Shown: in pieces, positions 23,139-35,446 of the stretch
Layout: each line of letters starts with the position of its first letter
Numbering within the stretch: the first letter of the stretch is position 1
NCBI RefSeq assembly: GCF_018873765.1
Contig: NC_057925.1
Location: forward strand, 19,975,568 to 20,039,567
Direction of reading: 5' to 3'
Length of the DNA: 64,000 nucleotides
Origin: Telopea speciosissima
Taxonomy: Eukaryota > Streptophyta > Magnoliopsida > Proteales > Proteaceae
The notes under the pieces: model-generated
The model's database searches: none
What the model was told of the DNA's origin: nothing
What the model saw: the letters and a program-made list of their open reading frames with translations, nothing else
Program-made: the position numbers and the translations under genes

Positions 23139-24162
23139 CGCGCCCAAAACCCTAATATAATATTGTACTATTGTGCCACGTAGGCGAGGCAGCAACGTAC
23201 GTCGGGGAATTATTCGCGATGGCCGTCAAGTCAACTCATCATATCATCGTTCGAAGCACAAGGCTCCCGATTGAGGAGAGGTTCCTTAACCGAGAGTGGG
23301 GAAGATTCATGGATGGTGATTTCCTAGATTGCCCTCCTAGCACTTGTCCCAAGGGGATCGCAAGGAGACCCGGTGGCCGCGTGCATCAATAAATGGTGCC
23401 TCTGTGTCGTGTGCATCGAAAAGAGACTACTATTCGGGGTTCGGGAACTAAGCTTGGATGAAAGGTGAGTCTGTACATTGGCCATCGTTTTGCCCTAACC
23501 CTCATGTGGTCAGACCCTCCTTGATGTCCTTGAGGTGTGGGCCAAGGCCCCACAGCCTCTAATGTGGTTTCGGCCTTGACAGTAGGGGCGGAACAACGAA
23601 TGGAGCCACCTTTACTGCTTCAGCCCAATCGTCTATCTGTGCTATTAAGGCTGATTTGTATGTTTTCTTGTGTGGAGCCCACATCCCTGTGTCTCGGATA
23701 TTGTGACTATGCCCTCGAATATGGTGGACCCCACCCTTGATTTTCACTTACATTGTTGGGCCACGTAAGTAGGCCCACGGGGCCCAACTTGGACAAAAAT
23801 CAGGTTTCATGATTTAAGGACTAAACTAAATGGGCCCTAAGGCCTAAAATTTAAGACTAAAGACCATTAGCCTTTATTGGCTATTCATTTCTCAACTACC
23901 AACATTTGGGCATTTAAGAGTTGAGAGAAGAGAAAGGAAGGAGGAGAAGAAGGTTTGGTGGAAGGACATGACTCCTTGGGGGTGATTGTTGGTCTCCAAG
24001 TGGCTAAGGTAAGCTCCCATCCCTCTCTCCTCTCCATTGTTCCAATTAACCTTGGGGGAAAACCTCACAATGGGAGAAATCGACCTAGGGTTCCACTTGG
24101 AACTCAAGGTGTGTACTTCGTTACTAAAAGGAATCCATTAATGGGTTCTCATTAGTTTTTTA
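23139..24162. other. GC-richer unassigned stretch
   Basis: Richer in GC than its surroundings, with no recognisable protein motif and no reading frame longer than about 75 codons. A purine-rich tract (about 23918-23960) followed by GTAAGCTCCC near 24008 could be an untranslated exon or an LTR leader of an unknown element. No termini were found. Confidence 0.35.
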
Positions 24163-24390
24163 TAGGGTAATTTATACATACCACCCCTGAGGTTTGACGA
24201 AAGGATATTTTCACCCCTTAGTTTTGGAAAATTCTGCGTACCCCCCTGAGGATTGCAAATGGTAACAAATAAGCCCATTCCGTCAGTTCATGACTAACAC
24301 TGTTAAAAATTAGACTTGAACTGATAGAATTGCCCTAACAAAAAAAAAAAAAACACCTGCAACTCATCTTCCCCAAAAAAAAACCTTTTT
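24163..24390 (+). repeat. family R1 repeat, left-end fragment (copy 2)
   Basis: It matches the first part of 9586-9810: ATACATACCACCCCTGAGG, a tract like TTTTGGAAAATTCTGCGTAC, an A-run and CAACTCATCTTCCCC. Homology ends at the A-rich tract before the LINE fragment. Confidence 0.7.
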
Positions 24391-24419
24391 CCACAGATCC
24401 TGTTTTGAAACCGCCCCTC

Positions 24420-25780
24420 CTCTACAATGTCTTTATAGTCAATACCGTTATCTTTCGTCCACCAGGTTTTGGGATCTTCTGAACCTCAACCGCATTTACC
24501 CCCTACCCACTTGGAACCATGCCGGCCTTCTTCTAACTCTTTTTCCATCCATCCCAATAGATCACAGTCCGAAGGAAATGATTCTTTTGGTTGCCGCAAG
24601 AGGAAATTTGGGGACTTCCTTGTTGACAACTCTGATGACTCATTTGATTCTGATTTCTTGCGGAAATGTGCTGCCCACCTTGCCCTATCCAAATCCAAAT
24701 CTACTCTTGCTGCCCGCCTTAATGCCTTGGTATATGAGATGCAATCAGAAGAGGAACACATTCCTTTCCCTGCTCAGCAACGATCTAGAGTTAATGGGGA
24801 TGCTTGTTCATATGCAAAACAAAAGGTTCCACCACCATCCATCCAGGTTATTCTAACCCTTGCCCCATTTCTTTCTGTTAGGTCATTCGATATTTTCTTT
24901 ATGATTTTTTGGAGCATTTGTATTAGTTATTACAAATTGAGTAGACGACACATTGTGCTTACTTTAAGGTCTCCCTTCTCCCTTTCTTTCTGTTGGTTTA
25001 TTTTTCCTAGGCTATTGCGGTGTTTGTTTCCTTTCACTTTGCTTGGTTTTTGCTTAAACACCATGATTGTCCTTTGCTGAAATGTTAGAGGGCTCCAGTC
25101 CCTGAAAACACTGAGGTTACTAAGGAAACATGTTAATTCAATGAACCCTGATATTATAATTTTACGCGATACTAAGGTTCCTAGATTTCCCACTCCTTAC
25201 CGTTTATTGGGGTTCTCCCCTAGTTCGGGCATCAAAGGACTATGTGGAGGCTTGTTATGTTTTGGAAAACCCTCTCTCCACATCTCTTTAGGGATAACCA
25301 AGCCTAGTTTTCATGCTATCACTCTTCCCTCCTCTGGAACTATTAATTCTTGGTGTCTCATTGGGTTATATGCACCCCCATCCCCATCTGATAGACTTAA
25401 GTTTTGGCACACACTCAACTCCTTCATTTCTACTCTACCTATACCTTTTATACTTCTTGGAGACTTTAATCAAATCCTAGATATGGATGACAAATTTAGG
25501 GGTTCCCCCCCTTCCCCTTGGCCTAAACCACATCCTCTCACACTTTGATCTCACTAATCTTCCTCTGCTTGGCTCCCGGTTTACATGGTCCAACAAACAA
25601 AAAATCCCAAATTTGATTAAGGAAAAATTGAATCATTGCTTGGCCCATCATCAAATCAAATCCTTCTCTCTCCTATCAAATCCCTCTGTCTCTCATCCTT
25701 CCATGGCGGTTCTAAACGTTTTCTCCGCCGTGCCCATGGCAGGTTACCGGAGACGAAAATCAACAAAATAGAATGTAGCT
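24420..25780 (+). mobile_element. LINE (L1 type) 5' fragment: ORF1-like piece and endonuclease
   Basis: 24469-24860 has an acidic, serine-rich reading frame (KRKFGDFLVDNSDD, then SFDSDFLRKCA) like the N-terminal part of plant L1 proteins. From about 25060 an AP-type endonuclease follows: NVRGLQSLKTLRLL, then NPDIIILRDTKV, GGLLCF, LIGLYAPP and LLGDFNQILD. A TGA replaces the Trp codon of the usual CWN motif. A frameshift near 25500 moves to the frame carrying GSRFTWSN. Reverse transcriptase is missing; homology stops near 25700. No target duplication was found. Confidence 0.82.
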
Positions 25781-26307
25781 GGAACTTCAAAGAAGAATGT
25801 AGCTGAAACTTAAAAAACGGAGGGCGAGTTGATCGGACGGATTACTGTTCCGATCGACGTTTTGAAGGATGGGACCCATGGAAGTTGTACGGTTACTTGG
25901 CGCTGTAAAAAAGTTAGTCATGGAGTTACCCTAAATTTCTACTAAAACTGCATATAGAAGAACAACACTACCATCGTGGTGGAGAAATTGAACAAGAAGT
26001 TCATGTTGTTTGGTCTCTTCAACTACAGAGAAATAGAAGATGAAAATGAAGATTATGAGCTTTAGAAAGGTTTCGTCAGTATTGGATTCCTCCATCTTAA
26101 CTTGAAGAACAAGATTCCTCAATCTTAACTTGAAGAACAAGATGTAAGCGTTTATATTCAGTTAGGGTTTCGGTCTCTAGTAGAGATACTATTGATATTG
26201 TGTTCCTCTTTCAATTAGGGTGTCAGGGTTTCAGTCTCTCGTAGAGATACTGTTGATACTGTGTTCCTCTTTCAGTTAGGGTCAGGGTTTCAGTTAGGGT
26301 CAGGGTC
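25781..26307. repeat. short tandem duplications in noncoding DNA
   Basis: 26091-26145 holds two copies of a 28-bp unit (core ATCTTAACTTGAAGAACAAG). 26157-26330 holds two copies of a unit of about 65 bp with TCTCGTAGAGATACTGTTGA and several GGGTCAGGGTTTCAGTTA-like words. No gene is seen. Confidence 0.7.
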
Positions 26308-29013
26308 AGAGATCTCTGCTAGGTTGCATGGCCTTGCACAAGCATAGAAGCCAATGAGAGTGCGTGCAAGGGCATCAACAAGAGTAGAAATTTTTCATTT
26401 CAGGGAGCCGGGTGGGATGGTCATTTTATCATATTTTTGTGTCTGGGCAGGCTGCACGCATTCTCTCAACGATATTCTTCCCCAAAAAAAAAAAAATTGT
26501 TAATGAAAGGAGCTATTCTTGTTTTAAAATACAATGAGAAAATCTGGGTAGCTTCATAGGTTGAGACTTGAGATATAGTATGGCAACCATTTGAGCTATT
26601 CCTTCAAGTTAGGGGTGCCAAACCCTAGCCCAAACTGACATGATATAGTCTGAACCAAAATAATCCTTATTGGATTGGTTTCGGATTGGAGTATTGCACA
26701 CCTGATCGAAACCAAATACGACCAAAACCGAAATGACAAGTTGATGAAAAATAACCCGATATCAACCAGAAACTCATTCAAAATGTAATTTTTTTTTATT
26801 TATAATTTTGTACATATATATGCCAAACTGAACCCAAACCTGATCCAAACAAAAACCAAATCGACAAGAACTCAAAACCAAAATGAACCAAGAAGCTTCC
26901 CTCATTGGTTTGATTTTTTATTCACCATTACCACATCTAATCCAATTCAAGCTGAACTCAAACTGTCCTGAACCGATCGATTGACACCTCTCACCCAAAA
27001 ACCGTTCCGTGTCGGTTGTCCAGTTGCCTTGATCGTTGGAGTTACCAATTAATTAAAGTCGATACCAACTGCCTTTCTTTCAGTCTTGTCTTGGCCGCCA
27101 TGAACAAAGCTTCAAATCGAAATCAAAAAAGAACAGAAAGCTATAAAAGTGATGATCGATCTCTTTCAAACAGATAAGTGGGTTCCACATCTTTTTGAAA
27201 CCCTACCTCGTTTTGACTTCTGAATATTGGGAAGATTAAACCAATATTGTAACAGAGGTTTCCCAATATTCAGAAGTCTAAACGAAGTAAGGTCACAATT
27301 TAATTATTTCAAGACCGCCGAATGGACTGATAGATCGATCATGTCACAATATTACATGGTGGCTAACTGTGGTGGGCAGAAGGAAGGGGCCGGATGGTCA
27401 GCGGTGCGTGGAGGTGGTGAGCCGTGAGCGGGGGTGGGTCTCCGGCCAGATTCAGGCTGCTGTCCGGCTTCTGATCAGATCAAGGTGAAGATCGAAGGGA
27501 TTGAGTATGGTGGGAGAAGCTGTTAATTAGGGTTACAAATGATCGTAAAGGGAGTTAATAAAGAAAGCAAAGTAGTTAAAACAGAAGGGAAGTAGTTTTC
27601 TGTCGAGGTTAGTTTCCATGTGTCTATCTCTGTCTTCCTTAAAACAAGGAGCAGAGGTGTCTTCTCCCATGGGTGTTAATTGCCAACTATTGGGAGAATA
27701 TATATGGTTGTAAAAATAAAAAACATGTCAACTATGACGGTTTTATTGTCTAGAAAAAAATCTCTATTAACTTCCCCGTTTGTCATCTTCTCACAGTGAT
27801 CAGAGATTTATGGATAGATAAATCTGACGGGGAACCCCTATAGAAATAGCTGAAAACAAGAAAACCATTTGCATTCTTTCTAAAAATGTTCATCCATCCA
27901 CAAAGAAATTTAACCTAGACATGCCTTGTGATCTAAGCTGATGACTCAAATCTTTTCAAATTAAAACCTCAAGTAACCTATTTTGGCATTGATCACCAAT
28001 AAGTAGGATTGATCCACGATTAAAATATCATCCGAGAATGTAAAATTGACCTAGAATAAACACAACCGTAATGCGTGTGTGAGAGAAAATTAGATGAGTC
28101 GTGAGATTAGAGCAGAGTTAATTTCACACCGGAATAATAATTAAAGGCGTCTTTGTCATTTGATAATATATGGATTAGTCCATGTGATAGAAGATCTCAT
28201 GTCTATCTTATTGATAAAAATTTAGCTTAAAATAATTAAGAAAAAGTACGTGGCTCCAACTTTGATTCAAAGTTATCAAAAATTGAATCATGAAACTCTA
28301 ATCCAAAGTTACAAGTATATTTTAAAAGTTAATGTCATCATATGGAAATAAACATCAAATAAAAAAAAAATAACATATTTTATAATTTAAGCCACTTTTA
28401 TTACTCAGTGTAACCTGAAATTGTATCAATGAGATGTTTGTCTGACCCTTAAAAGTTCCAAAATTCTTATTACTTTGTTAACATATATAATTGTATTGTA
28501 TTTGCTCGATCCTTTTTTTTTATTGGAGATTTCTTTATTTTGTTGTATTGTATTTTTTGTATATTGCTTTATCATAAACAAGGGAAAAATAACTCTGGAG
28601 TGTAGTCTGCACCAGCACTCCCATGAGTCTATCTGTCTTGCTTAGCATTTCCATTAGGACTACTAGGCTTCTTATTAAATGCAAGTGAGACCGTCCTTTC
28701 TTCATGGATTCTACCTAAAATGCCTTCACTTTCCAATTGTTATTAAAGCAAGACAGAGCCCCTTTCTTATTTTTATTTTTTGATCATTAAACAACAAAAA
28801 GAAGCATTTAAATTTAAACTTATCAATGCTTTCAAAATGCAACCAAAAAATTATATATAATGGAACTTAATTAATGTTTATTAAAGGAGCTCCATTAATC
28901 ACATGAGGCAATTAGGATATTAAGTGTTACATAGACACTGGGTGGGACCTATGGTGTCAAATGCTGGCCCGCACTGATGGGCCCGATTGGACCTGACCAG
29001 TTAAAGCTTGACA
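26308..29013. repeat. segmental duplication block A1 (partner 46303-49124)
   Basis: Aligns over its whole length with 46303-49124 in the same orientation, from GATCTCTGCTAGGTTGC to AGCTTGACACC. Differences are substitutions and small indels, plus two MITE-like insertions found only in the partner. It contains an older MITE-like stretch (26612-26993), the hairpin at 27204-27290 and AT-rich DNA. The frame at 27227-27427 exists in both copies but has no recognised domain. Confidence 0.88.
27204..27290. other. strong hairpin, about 30-nt arms (block A copy)
   Basis: The left arm 27204-27233 (ending CTTCTGAATATTGGGAA) pairs with 27259-27290 (starting TTCCCAATATTCAGAAG) with about two mismatches and a 25-nt loop. 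It is preserved almost unchanged in 47360-47446. It could be a small-RNA precursor or a fold-back transposon core; the sequence does not decide. Confidence 0.6.
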
Positions 29014-29279
29014 CCGGCCTATTAAGCTAAAATTCCTTCAACCAGCACAGTATGGTCGGAATGAAGAAAGACACTTTGATCAGTCGTGGCCATCTAGGGT
29101 TCTACTTGTGCCCTGGTAATCCGAGGACTTCTCAAGGACAACAAACAAACAAATGACCCAAACACTGGGGTAGAATTGCACTTGGATTACTTGACTTGAA
29201 CGATCTATAGTGCAAATCAAAAGGGTGCATAAAACAAAACATAAAAAACCTTAAGTTCACACCATCATGAAAGTAAAGA
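29014..29279. other. left flank of LINE inside segment A
   Basis: Present only in segment A; in segment B block B1 continues almost directly into B2. It may be LINE 5' untranslated DNA or a separate insertion. No gene is seen. Confidence 0.4.
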
Positions 29280-29304
29280 TAAGTAAAAACTGCATGTTGA
29301 TTAT

Positions 29305-31105
29305 GTGATGCCGTCTCTTTGCTCCTCCACCACTATGGTGTGCTCTGATATTTTTTTTCCTCCATTGCTGTTTGGAGTGATCTTCGTTTCTCTTCTTGCT
29401 TATGGCCTCGAAGGCGTTGACGATCTCTCCCTCCCCATCTACTGCTGGATCATCTTCCTCCCCCCTTACCACCAGGATCAGTTTTACCAACAACCGATTG
29501 CATCTAACGATGAAAATTCTGACGATGATGATACTTTCACGATAGACGAAGAATATGAAGCCCGTCTCTCCCACAGTGAGACTCATTCCCTTGCGGGTCG
29601 GATTCTCCCGGGAAGAAGATATAGGAGACAATCGTTTACAGAAGCACTGGTCTCAGCCTGGAATGCTACTTCCCCAGTTCATGTTTCCCCTCTCAAACCA
29701 CATACTTACCTCTTCAAGTTTGACCACCCCATGGATCTGTATAATGTCATGAATGAAACTCCGTGGTTGGTCGCGGGAAACATTATTGTCCTGGAACATT
29801 GGAGAGCAGCCATGGACTGAAGTTTTTCCTCTACAGATATGCGGCTTCAATATCATAAGATACCTGAAGAACTATGTGATCACCAACTTGTCTCTAGAAT
29901 GGTTCAGAAAGTGGGTGCGGTTAAGAAACTTATCTTTATTAACGGAGTCCGTGGGGGGCAACGAGTGCAGTATTATAGAGCTTGAACCACGGTGGACATT
30001 ACCAAGCCTTTGAAACAGTCCTTAAAGCTGAAGCGTAGGAATGGGGGTTACCCAAGCCGTGGAGATTCGGTACGAGCGTCTCCCTTTGTTCTGCTACTTC
30101 TATGGTAGACTGGGCCATGACGAACAGCGGTGCTGCAACTTATTTGAAGAGGAGGAAATCCATCGCAGTGCTCATCACTGCGATAAGAATGTGGCATGTT
30201 CGCAGTTCCCTCGAAGGCGCTTCCAGCCGCACCTTCGCTGTCCGGCCCTGGATGCTCGTTTGATTGAGCAGGCTCTAGTGATCCTTCCTCAGTCAAATGC
30301 TCATGTCCCTGACCATGGTGTTGCTCATCGGCGGCGAACTCCAGCAAGCTCGGCGACAATCCCAGGCCAAGCGATAAATCCGGATGGTACAACTGTTACT
30401 CCTATTAATTCCTTGATACCCCCTCCAGTAATCTCGCTCATGCCCCCCACGTTCTCCCTATGTCCACGTCCCATTCCCCTTCCATTATGGAAAACTGCCA
30501 TTTTAAGCCTTCTTACGTTAATCACCCCTCCACCTACCACTCCATGCCACCTCATCTTACCATTTCCCCTTTTAATGTTTATCCACCAACCCCCCCTGCC
30601 CATTTCTTCTTCTCCTATTTCCTCTAACTCACCACTCATTACCAATAATCCAAGGAATCACCATCTAATGCTCCTTAAAAATCTCCCCCAAACCCCTGAA
30701 TTATCTCAAGCACTAACGACCCTTTTACCCCACTTAGCCAACTGTACCCTTTCGGATCCACCACCTGTGACCGCAATTCACTCCCCACTGCATGAAACCC
30801 AAACCCGAGACCAAGGGCTGCACCGCCCTCCTCAACCAAACTCAAGTAATCCACTTCATGGCCAGATTCAAACCATTCCACCACCCTCTCACGAACCAAA
30901 TTACCTTGGCCGACAAGCGCAGGCCTCTAAGCGGCTGCGGCTTACTTCAGAGGAAACAGGTACTAAAGATGGTATAGACTTGGCTGCTGATGACTCTTCG
31001 CCTTTTCTAGGATTAAAACCCGTGGAGACTGGAGGGAACCAGCTCCACGGGGGGATATGGGGCTGCTCGGGTGGAACTGACAAGGGCTGGGGAGACCCTC
31101 GATAG
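29305..31105 (+). pseudogene. LINE ORF1 (DUF4283-like, zinc knuckle), frameshifted
   Basis: 29305-29820 carries a plant-LINE ORF1 domain (AGRILPGRRYRRQSFTEAL, HTYLFKFDHPMDLYNVM, then ETPWLVAGNIIVLEHW). Frame changes at about 29815 and 30040 lead to 30041-31105, which starts with a zinc-knuckle region CYFYGRLGHDEQRC; the second zinc Cys is Tyr, so the knuckle is damaged. The rest is long, proline- and serine-rich and low in complexity. ORF1 proteins bind element RNA (family knowledge). Confidence 0.8.
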
Positions 31106-31109
31106 TCCA

Positions 31110-31800
31110 ATACCTTAATCATCTCCTCAAAGTGAACAGACCTGAGGTGGTTTTTTTAATGGAAACAAAAAGCAAAGGCAAGGTTATTGAGAAAATAAAA
31201 AAAAGTGGAAACTTTAGTGGCTATTCAGTTGTCGACTCGGTTGGTGTATCGGGAGGTTGCTTTGTTATGTAAAGAGTCTGTTAAAATGACAATTCTGTCT
31301 TTAGATGTTAATTTATTTGATGCTGAAATAAAAATTATGGATTTTCCCCCGTTTTACCTGACGTGTGTTTATGGTGACCCGGTGAAACATAGAAGAAAAC
31401 TTGTGTGGGGATCATATTGTTGCAGTAGAAAGCCAAAGACAAGGCAGCTGGTTATGTTATGGTGACTTTAATTCTTACCTCTCCTGGCAGGAAAAGGCTG
31501 GAGGTTCCCAATCGTGCTCTAGGGACTCTGACATCTTCAGGGAATTCTTGGATGCATGTGATTTCATTGACCTTGGATGCTAAGGGCCTATCTTTATTTG
31601 GAATAATAAAAGAAGTGGGCAGTCAAACATCAGGATTAGGTTGGATCGGGCACTTTGCAACCCTGCCTGGAGATAAAATTTTGAAGATGCCACGGTCTTT
31701 GTTAAGCCAGCAGTCGACTCGGATCACAACCCTATTGTTATCGATACTGAGGGGGGGACTTCCCATGACAAAGACCATTTCGGTTTGAGTCCATGTGGAT
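31110..31800 (+). pseudogene. LINE ORF2 endonuclease region
   Basis: In changing frames it reads VVFLMETKSKGKVIEKI, SGYSVVDSVGVSGG, CYGDFNSYLSWQEKAGG, FREFLDACDFIDLGC and AVDSDHNPIVID, the order of an AP-type L1 endonuclease (E of METK, D of GDFN, SDH of the catalytic end). There are stops near 31271 and 31580 and at least three frame changes. Confidence 0.82.
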
Positions 31801-32071
31801 GTTTCATAAGGGTTGCAAGAACACTGCAGCTAGGGCTTGGTCCATCTTTTCTACTGGCTCCCCTGCTCATCGTGTTCTGAGGAAGACCAATCACTGCAGG
31901 AATGTCTTCAAGAAGTGGAATAGGGAGATGTTTGGAAAAGCCCAAGAAAATATTAAAATTTTAAAATCCCAACTGGAGCATATTCAGGGCCTTCCCAAGT
32001 CTGTGTTCTCTCAATAGAAAGAGTCGGAAATTTCAAAGCTCCTTGAGGATGAGTTACAAAAGGAAGAGGAG

Positions 32072-33673
32072 ATGTGGAGGCAAAAGTCTCGGATTGACAG
32101 GATCAGGGGAGGTGACAGAAATACTTCCTTCTTTCATGTTTCGACGGTTAGAAGAAGGCATCGCAATCGGATCCTGAAGCTAAAGCACCCTTCTAGTCGG
32201 TGGTCATCTAGTGCATCAGAGGTATCTAACATTCTCTATAACTATTTTCAACACCTTTATTCTTCTGAACCTGTAGATGAGCATGCTTTGGAATTTGTTC
32301 TGGATTCGGTTGAGCCCATTGTGACTAATGAGATTAATGAGGCTTTGTGCAAAGACCCTACAATGGAAGATGTCAGGCTTGCACTCTTTGTAATGGCTCC
32401 TCTTAAGTCACCAGGACCGAATGGATTACCTCTAATATTCTATCAAAAATATTGGGATATTGTGAGGGACGATTTATACTCCCTTGTATTGGATTTTTTT
32501 AGAATTGGACTCATTCCCACTGAGTTAAATTGTACCTACATTTGCCTTATTCCAAAAGTGGGGGTTCCTAAGACGGTGGACCAGTTTCGGCCCATTAGTC
32601 TTTGTAATGTGGCCTTTAAAATCATCACAAAGCTTGTTGCTGACCAACTGCATGGAGTGTTGGACCAATTAATTGCCCCAAAGCAGTCTGCTTTCATTCC
32701 TGATCGCGTCATCTCAGATAATATTATGGTAGCACATGAGATGTTCCATTATATTAAAATGTAAAAGTGAGGTAAACATAGTTTCTTAGCCCTGAAGCTT
32801 GACATGCAAAAGGCTTATGATAGGCTAGAGTGGAACTTTTTGGAAGGTATGCTCTCAAAGATGGGCTTTAATCAGCTTTGGGTTGACAGGGTGATGTCTT
32901 GTATTAAGACAGTCACTTATAACCTCCTTATCAATGGCTACATAAAGGGTAATATCACCCCGACTAGGGGGATTAGACAGGGAGACCCCATCGCACCTGC
33001 TATCTTCATTTTATGTTCTTAAGCTCTCACTGCTGTTATTAAGAGAGCTGAGGCTGCCGGGAACCTTCACGGTGTCAGAGTGAGGCATAGGGGAGCTGCC
33101 ATCATGCACTTGCTTTTTGTTGACGACTGTTTGCTCTTTTCTAGAGTTAATTTGCAGGAAGTGAACTCTCTCAAGGAGTGCTTAGAACTCTATTATAAAG
33201 CGACGGGGCAGGCTATAAATTTGCAGAAGTCTAGCCTCACTTTCAGCCCAAATACCCATGTTAAATTCAAAAGATTGTTTTCATGGGTGTTAAAGGTGAA
33301 ATATGGAGAAGGCCTGTCGAAGTACTTGGGATTGCCAACTGACTTTGGTACCTCAAAAAAGACCATTTTCAATGAAGTGAAGGAGAAAACTCTGAATAAG
33401 TTACAAGGGTGGAAGGGCAATTTGCTCTCCCATGCAGGTAGGGAAGTCCTCTTAAAATCAGCCATAAGCCCCATGTCAAATTTTGCAGGTTCCCATTTCA
33501 AGCTGCCAGCCTCATTTCACAATGCCATCAAGAGGACATCCTCAAATTTCTATTGGGTAATGCTGAAAATAGTAGAAGGATCCATTGGATCTCTTGGCCG
33601 AGATTATGCAAACCAAAATCGGTTGGTGGGTTGGGTTTCAAGGACACAAGGCTGCAAAATCGGGCTCTCTTAG
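32072..33673 (+). pseudogene. LINE ORF2 reverse transcriptase region
   Basis: RT motifs in order: SPGPNGLPLIFYQKYWDIV, LIPKVGVPKTVDQFRPISL, QSAFIPDRVISDNIMVAHE, then a TAA at 32762. Next come KLDMQKAYDRLEWNFL, RGIRQGDPIAPAIFIL, a TAA at 33020, and the catalytic box LLFVDDCLLFSR (33112-33147). Downstream are LSKYLGLPTDFGT and the LLSHAGREVLLKS thumb region. Two stops break it, but the motifs are well preserved. Confidence 0.9.
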
Positions 33674-33785
33674 CAAAGGCGGCTTGGCGTTTGTGGTCAA
33701 CTCTAGGTTTTTACTGGGCTAGATTTTTAAAGTCTATTTACTACCCCAACACTGATTTCTTGCATGCAAAATTGGGTAATCGACC

Positions 33786-35186
33786 TTGGATGGCTTATTG
33801 TGGAGAATTGGTGATGGGCGTAAGGTTGATATCTGGAAGGACAATTGGATTCCAACGCTGCCCAATTTTAGGGTGCAATCTCAAAGGCTGGTGGATTGTG
33901 AGCTCACTTTCGTAGCTGACTTAATTGATCCAATTAGCCGCACATGGAAGTCTAGTCTTATTCAGCGCTTATTTCATCCTGCGGAGGTTAATGCCATCTT
34001 AAAGATCTCTCTTAGTATCTTCATTGAAGAGGACATTCAGGTCTGGGGTGCCTCCAAGGATGGGCATTTCTCGGTAAAGTCAGCTTACTGGCTCCTTGCG
34101 AAGGAGGAGGAGAATCAGAGGTCTAGGGCAGCAACTTCTAGAGTTCACAACTGGGAGATGGTTCTAGATAAGGTTTGGAGGAGAATTAGGAAGATTGATA
34201 CCCTGCCAAAGATTAAAGCCTTTATTTGGAGAACTTGCAATGAAGGACTCCCAATAGGTTCAGGTCTTCATACTAGGCAAATTCCCATTGATCCAGCGTG
34301 CCCACGCTGCAATTGTGAGAAGGAAATTGGGGATCATCTTTTGTTGGACTATCCCTTCGCGAGAGCAGTTTGGCATGGAAGCTCTCTTAATTATTCCCCT
34401 CCTTTGGATATTACACCCACCATTGCTGGTTGGTTAGGTAGCTGGGATGTTGTGTTTCGACAGGATAAAAGGCTGGCTCATGAGGCACTGTCGAAGGCAG
34501 CCTTCTTGTGTCGGTATCTGTGGAGAGCTCGAAATGAGTTGTGCTTCAACTCTATTTCGTGGACTCCCTCTGAAGTCATCTCCATGGCAAACAAGGCTTA
34601 CTTGGAATATGCAAAGGTTGAGAAGCCAGCAGGTCATTTAAACTCACCTCAGGTTGCAGGTAGAGACTCCACCCCTCAAGTCTGGATTGCACCTCCTACA
34701 GGTTTTATTAAAATAAAATGTGATGCCGCCCTCCCGCAAGACAGTGTAAAGGGGGGTCTGGGTTTGGTTTTGAGAGATCATGCTGGTGTTCAAAGGAAGT
34801 TTGTTTCCATTCCCATGTTCTTCAACTCAGCTCTTCAAGGAGAATTGCTTGCTGTGTGTGTTGCTTTGTGGCTGGCTCTTGAGTTGGGTTTCACACAGGT
34901 TCAGGTTGAAACGGACTGTAGAGAGGATGTGAAATACATCTTGGACCAATCGTGTTCAGCTCCTACTGATTCAGCTGTGCTGATTGGTGACATTTGGAAG
35001 CTCTCTTCTTCCTTTTCTTCCATTTCCTTTCATTGTATTTCTAGGGCCATTAATGGTGTTGCCGATGCCCTAGCCAGGAAAGCCCTGTCATTGGTGTGTT
35101 TGACAGATTGGCCTCTTTCCACTCAGTGGCTCCATGAGCTCTGTTCTCGTGAAGCTGCTGCTTGTACACACCCCCGTTCTCAATAA
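33786..35186 (+). pseudogene. LINE ORF2 C-terminus: zf-RVT and RNase H, open frame
   Basis: An uninterrupted 466-residue frame. Residues about 128-205 hold the RT-associated zinc region (KIKAFIWRTCNEGLPIG, then CPRCNCEKEIGDHLLLDYPFA; the usual Cys after HLL is Asp). Residues about 300-450 are RNase H with acidic residues in KIKCDAALP, GELLAVCVAL, VETDCRED and GVADALARKAL. It is listed as a pseudogene because the rest of ORF2 is broken upstream. Confidence 0.88.
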
Positions 35187-35212
35187 ATTTCCCCTTTACC
35201 AAAAAAAAAGAA

Positions 35213-35446
35213 ACGGTTTCCTGGATTATTGGCCATGGATGTGTCACGTACAAGCGACCACCACTTCTCAATTCCAACTGCAAAGAAAACTGCCTGTAGT
35301 GGTAACCGCTCCCCGCCTTGGCTGATAGATCCACTTCTGACCGAAGATGCCAAGGTGCCATCGGTCACTCTGCTTGGCCGAGCCTCCTCGTGGCCGAGGA
35401 CCCCTTCCTGACCGTGATAGGGTAGAGCAAAAACTGGGTGTAAACA
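35213..35446. other. segment-A-only DNA right of the LINE
   Basis: It has no match in segment B and no gene. It contains inverted words such as GGCCGAG and CTTGGCCG around 35380-35400. It could be a second insertion or part of the event that brought in the LINE. Confidence 0.4.

Larger units (their letters stand above)
29280..35212 (+). mobile_element. LINE (L1 type), nearly full length but mutated
   Basis: ORF1 (29305-31105) is followed by ORF2 with endonuclease, reverse transcriptase, RT-associated zinc region and RNase H, ending at 35186. A short A-tract (35201-35209) follows and would be the poly(A) tail. Segment B lacks this DNA, so insertion followed the duplication, or B lost it. Target duplications were not resolved. 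Frameshifts and stops make it inactive. Confidence 0.88.

Noticed and set aside
26220..26310. Telomere-like GGGTCAGGGTTTCAG words
   Set aside because: Not the TTTAGGG plant repeat; they form a local imperfect tandem duplication.
27227..27427. 66-codon frame conserved in both segments (also 47383-47583)
   Set aside because: Conservation follows from the recent duplication; no domain, and the frame overlaps the hairpin and a repeat-derived stretch.
30048..30392. Minus-strand frame inside LINE ORF1
   Set aside because: Antisense of the ORF1 proline-rich region.
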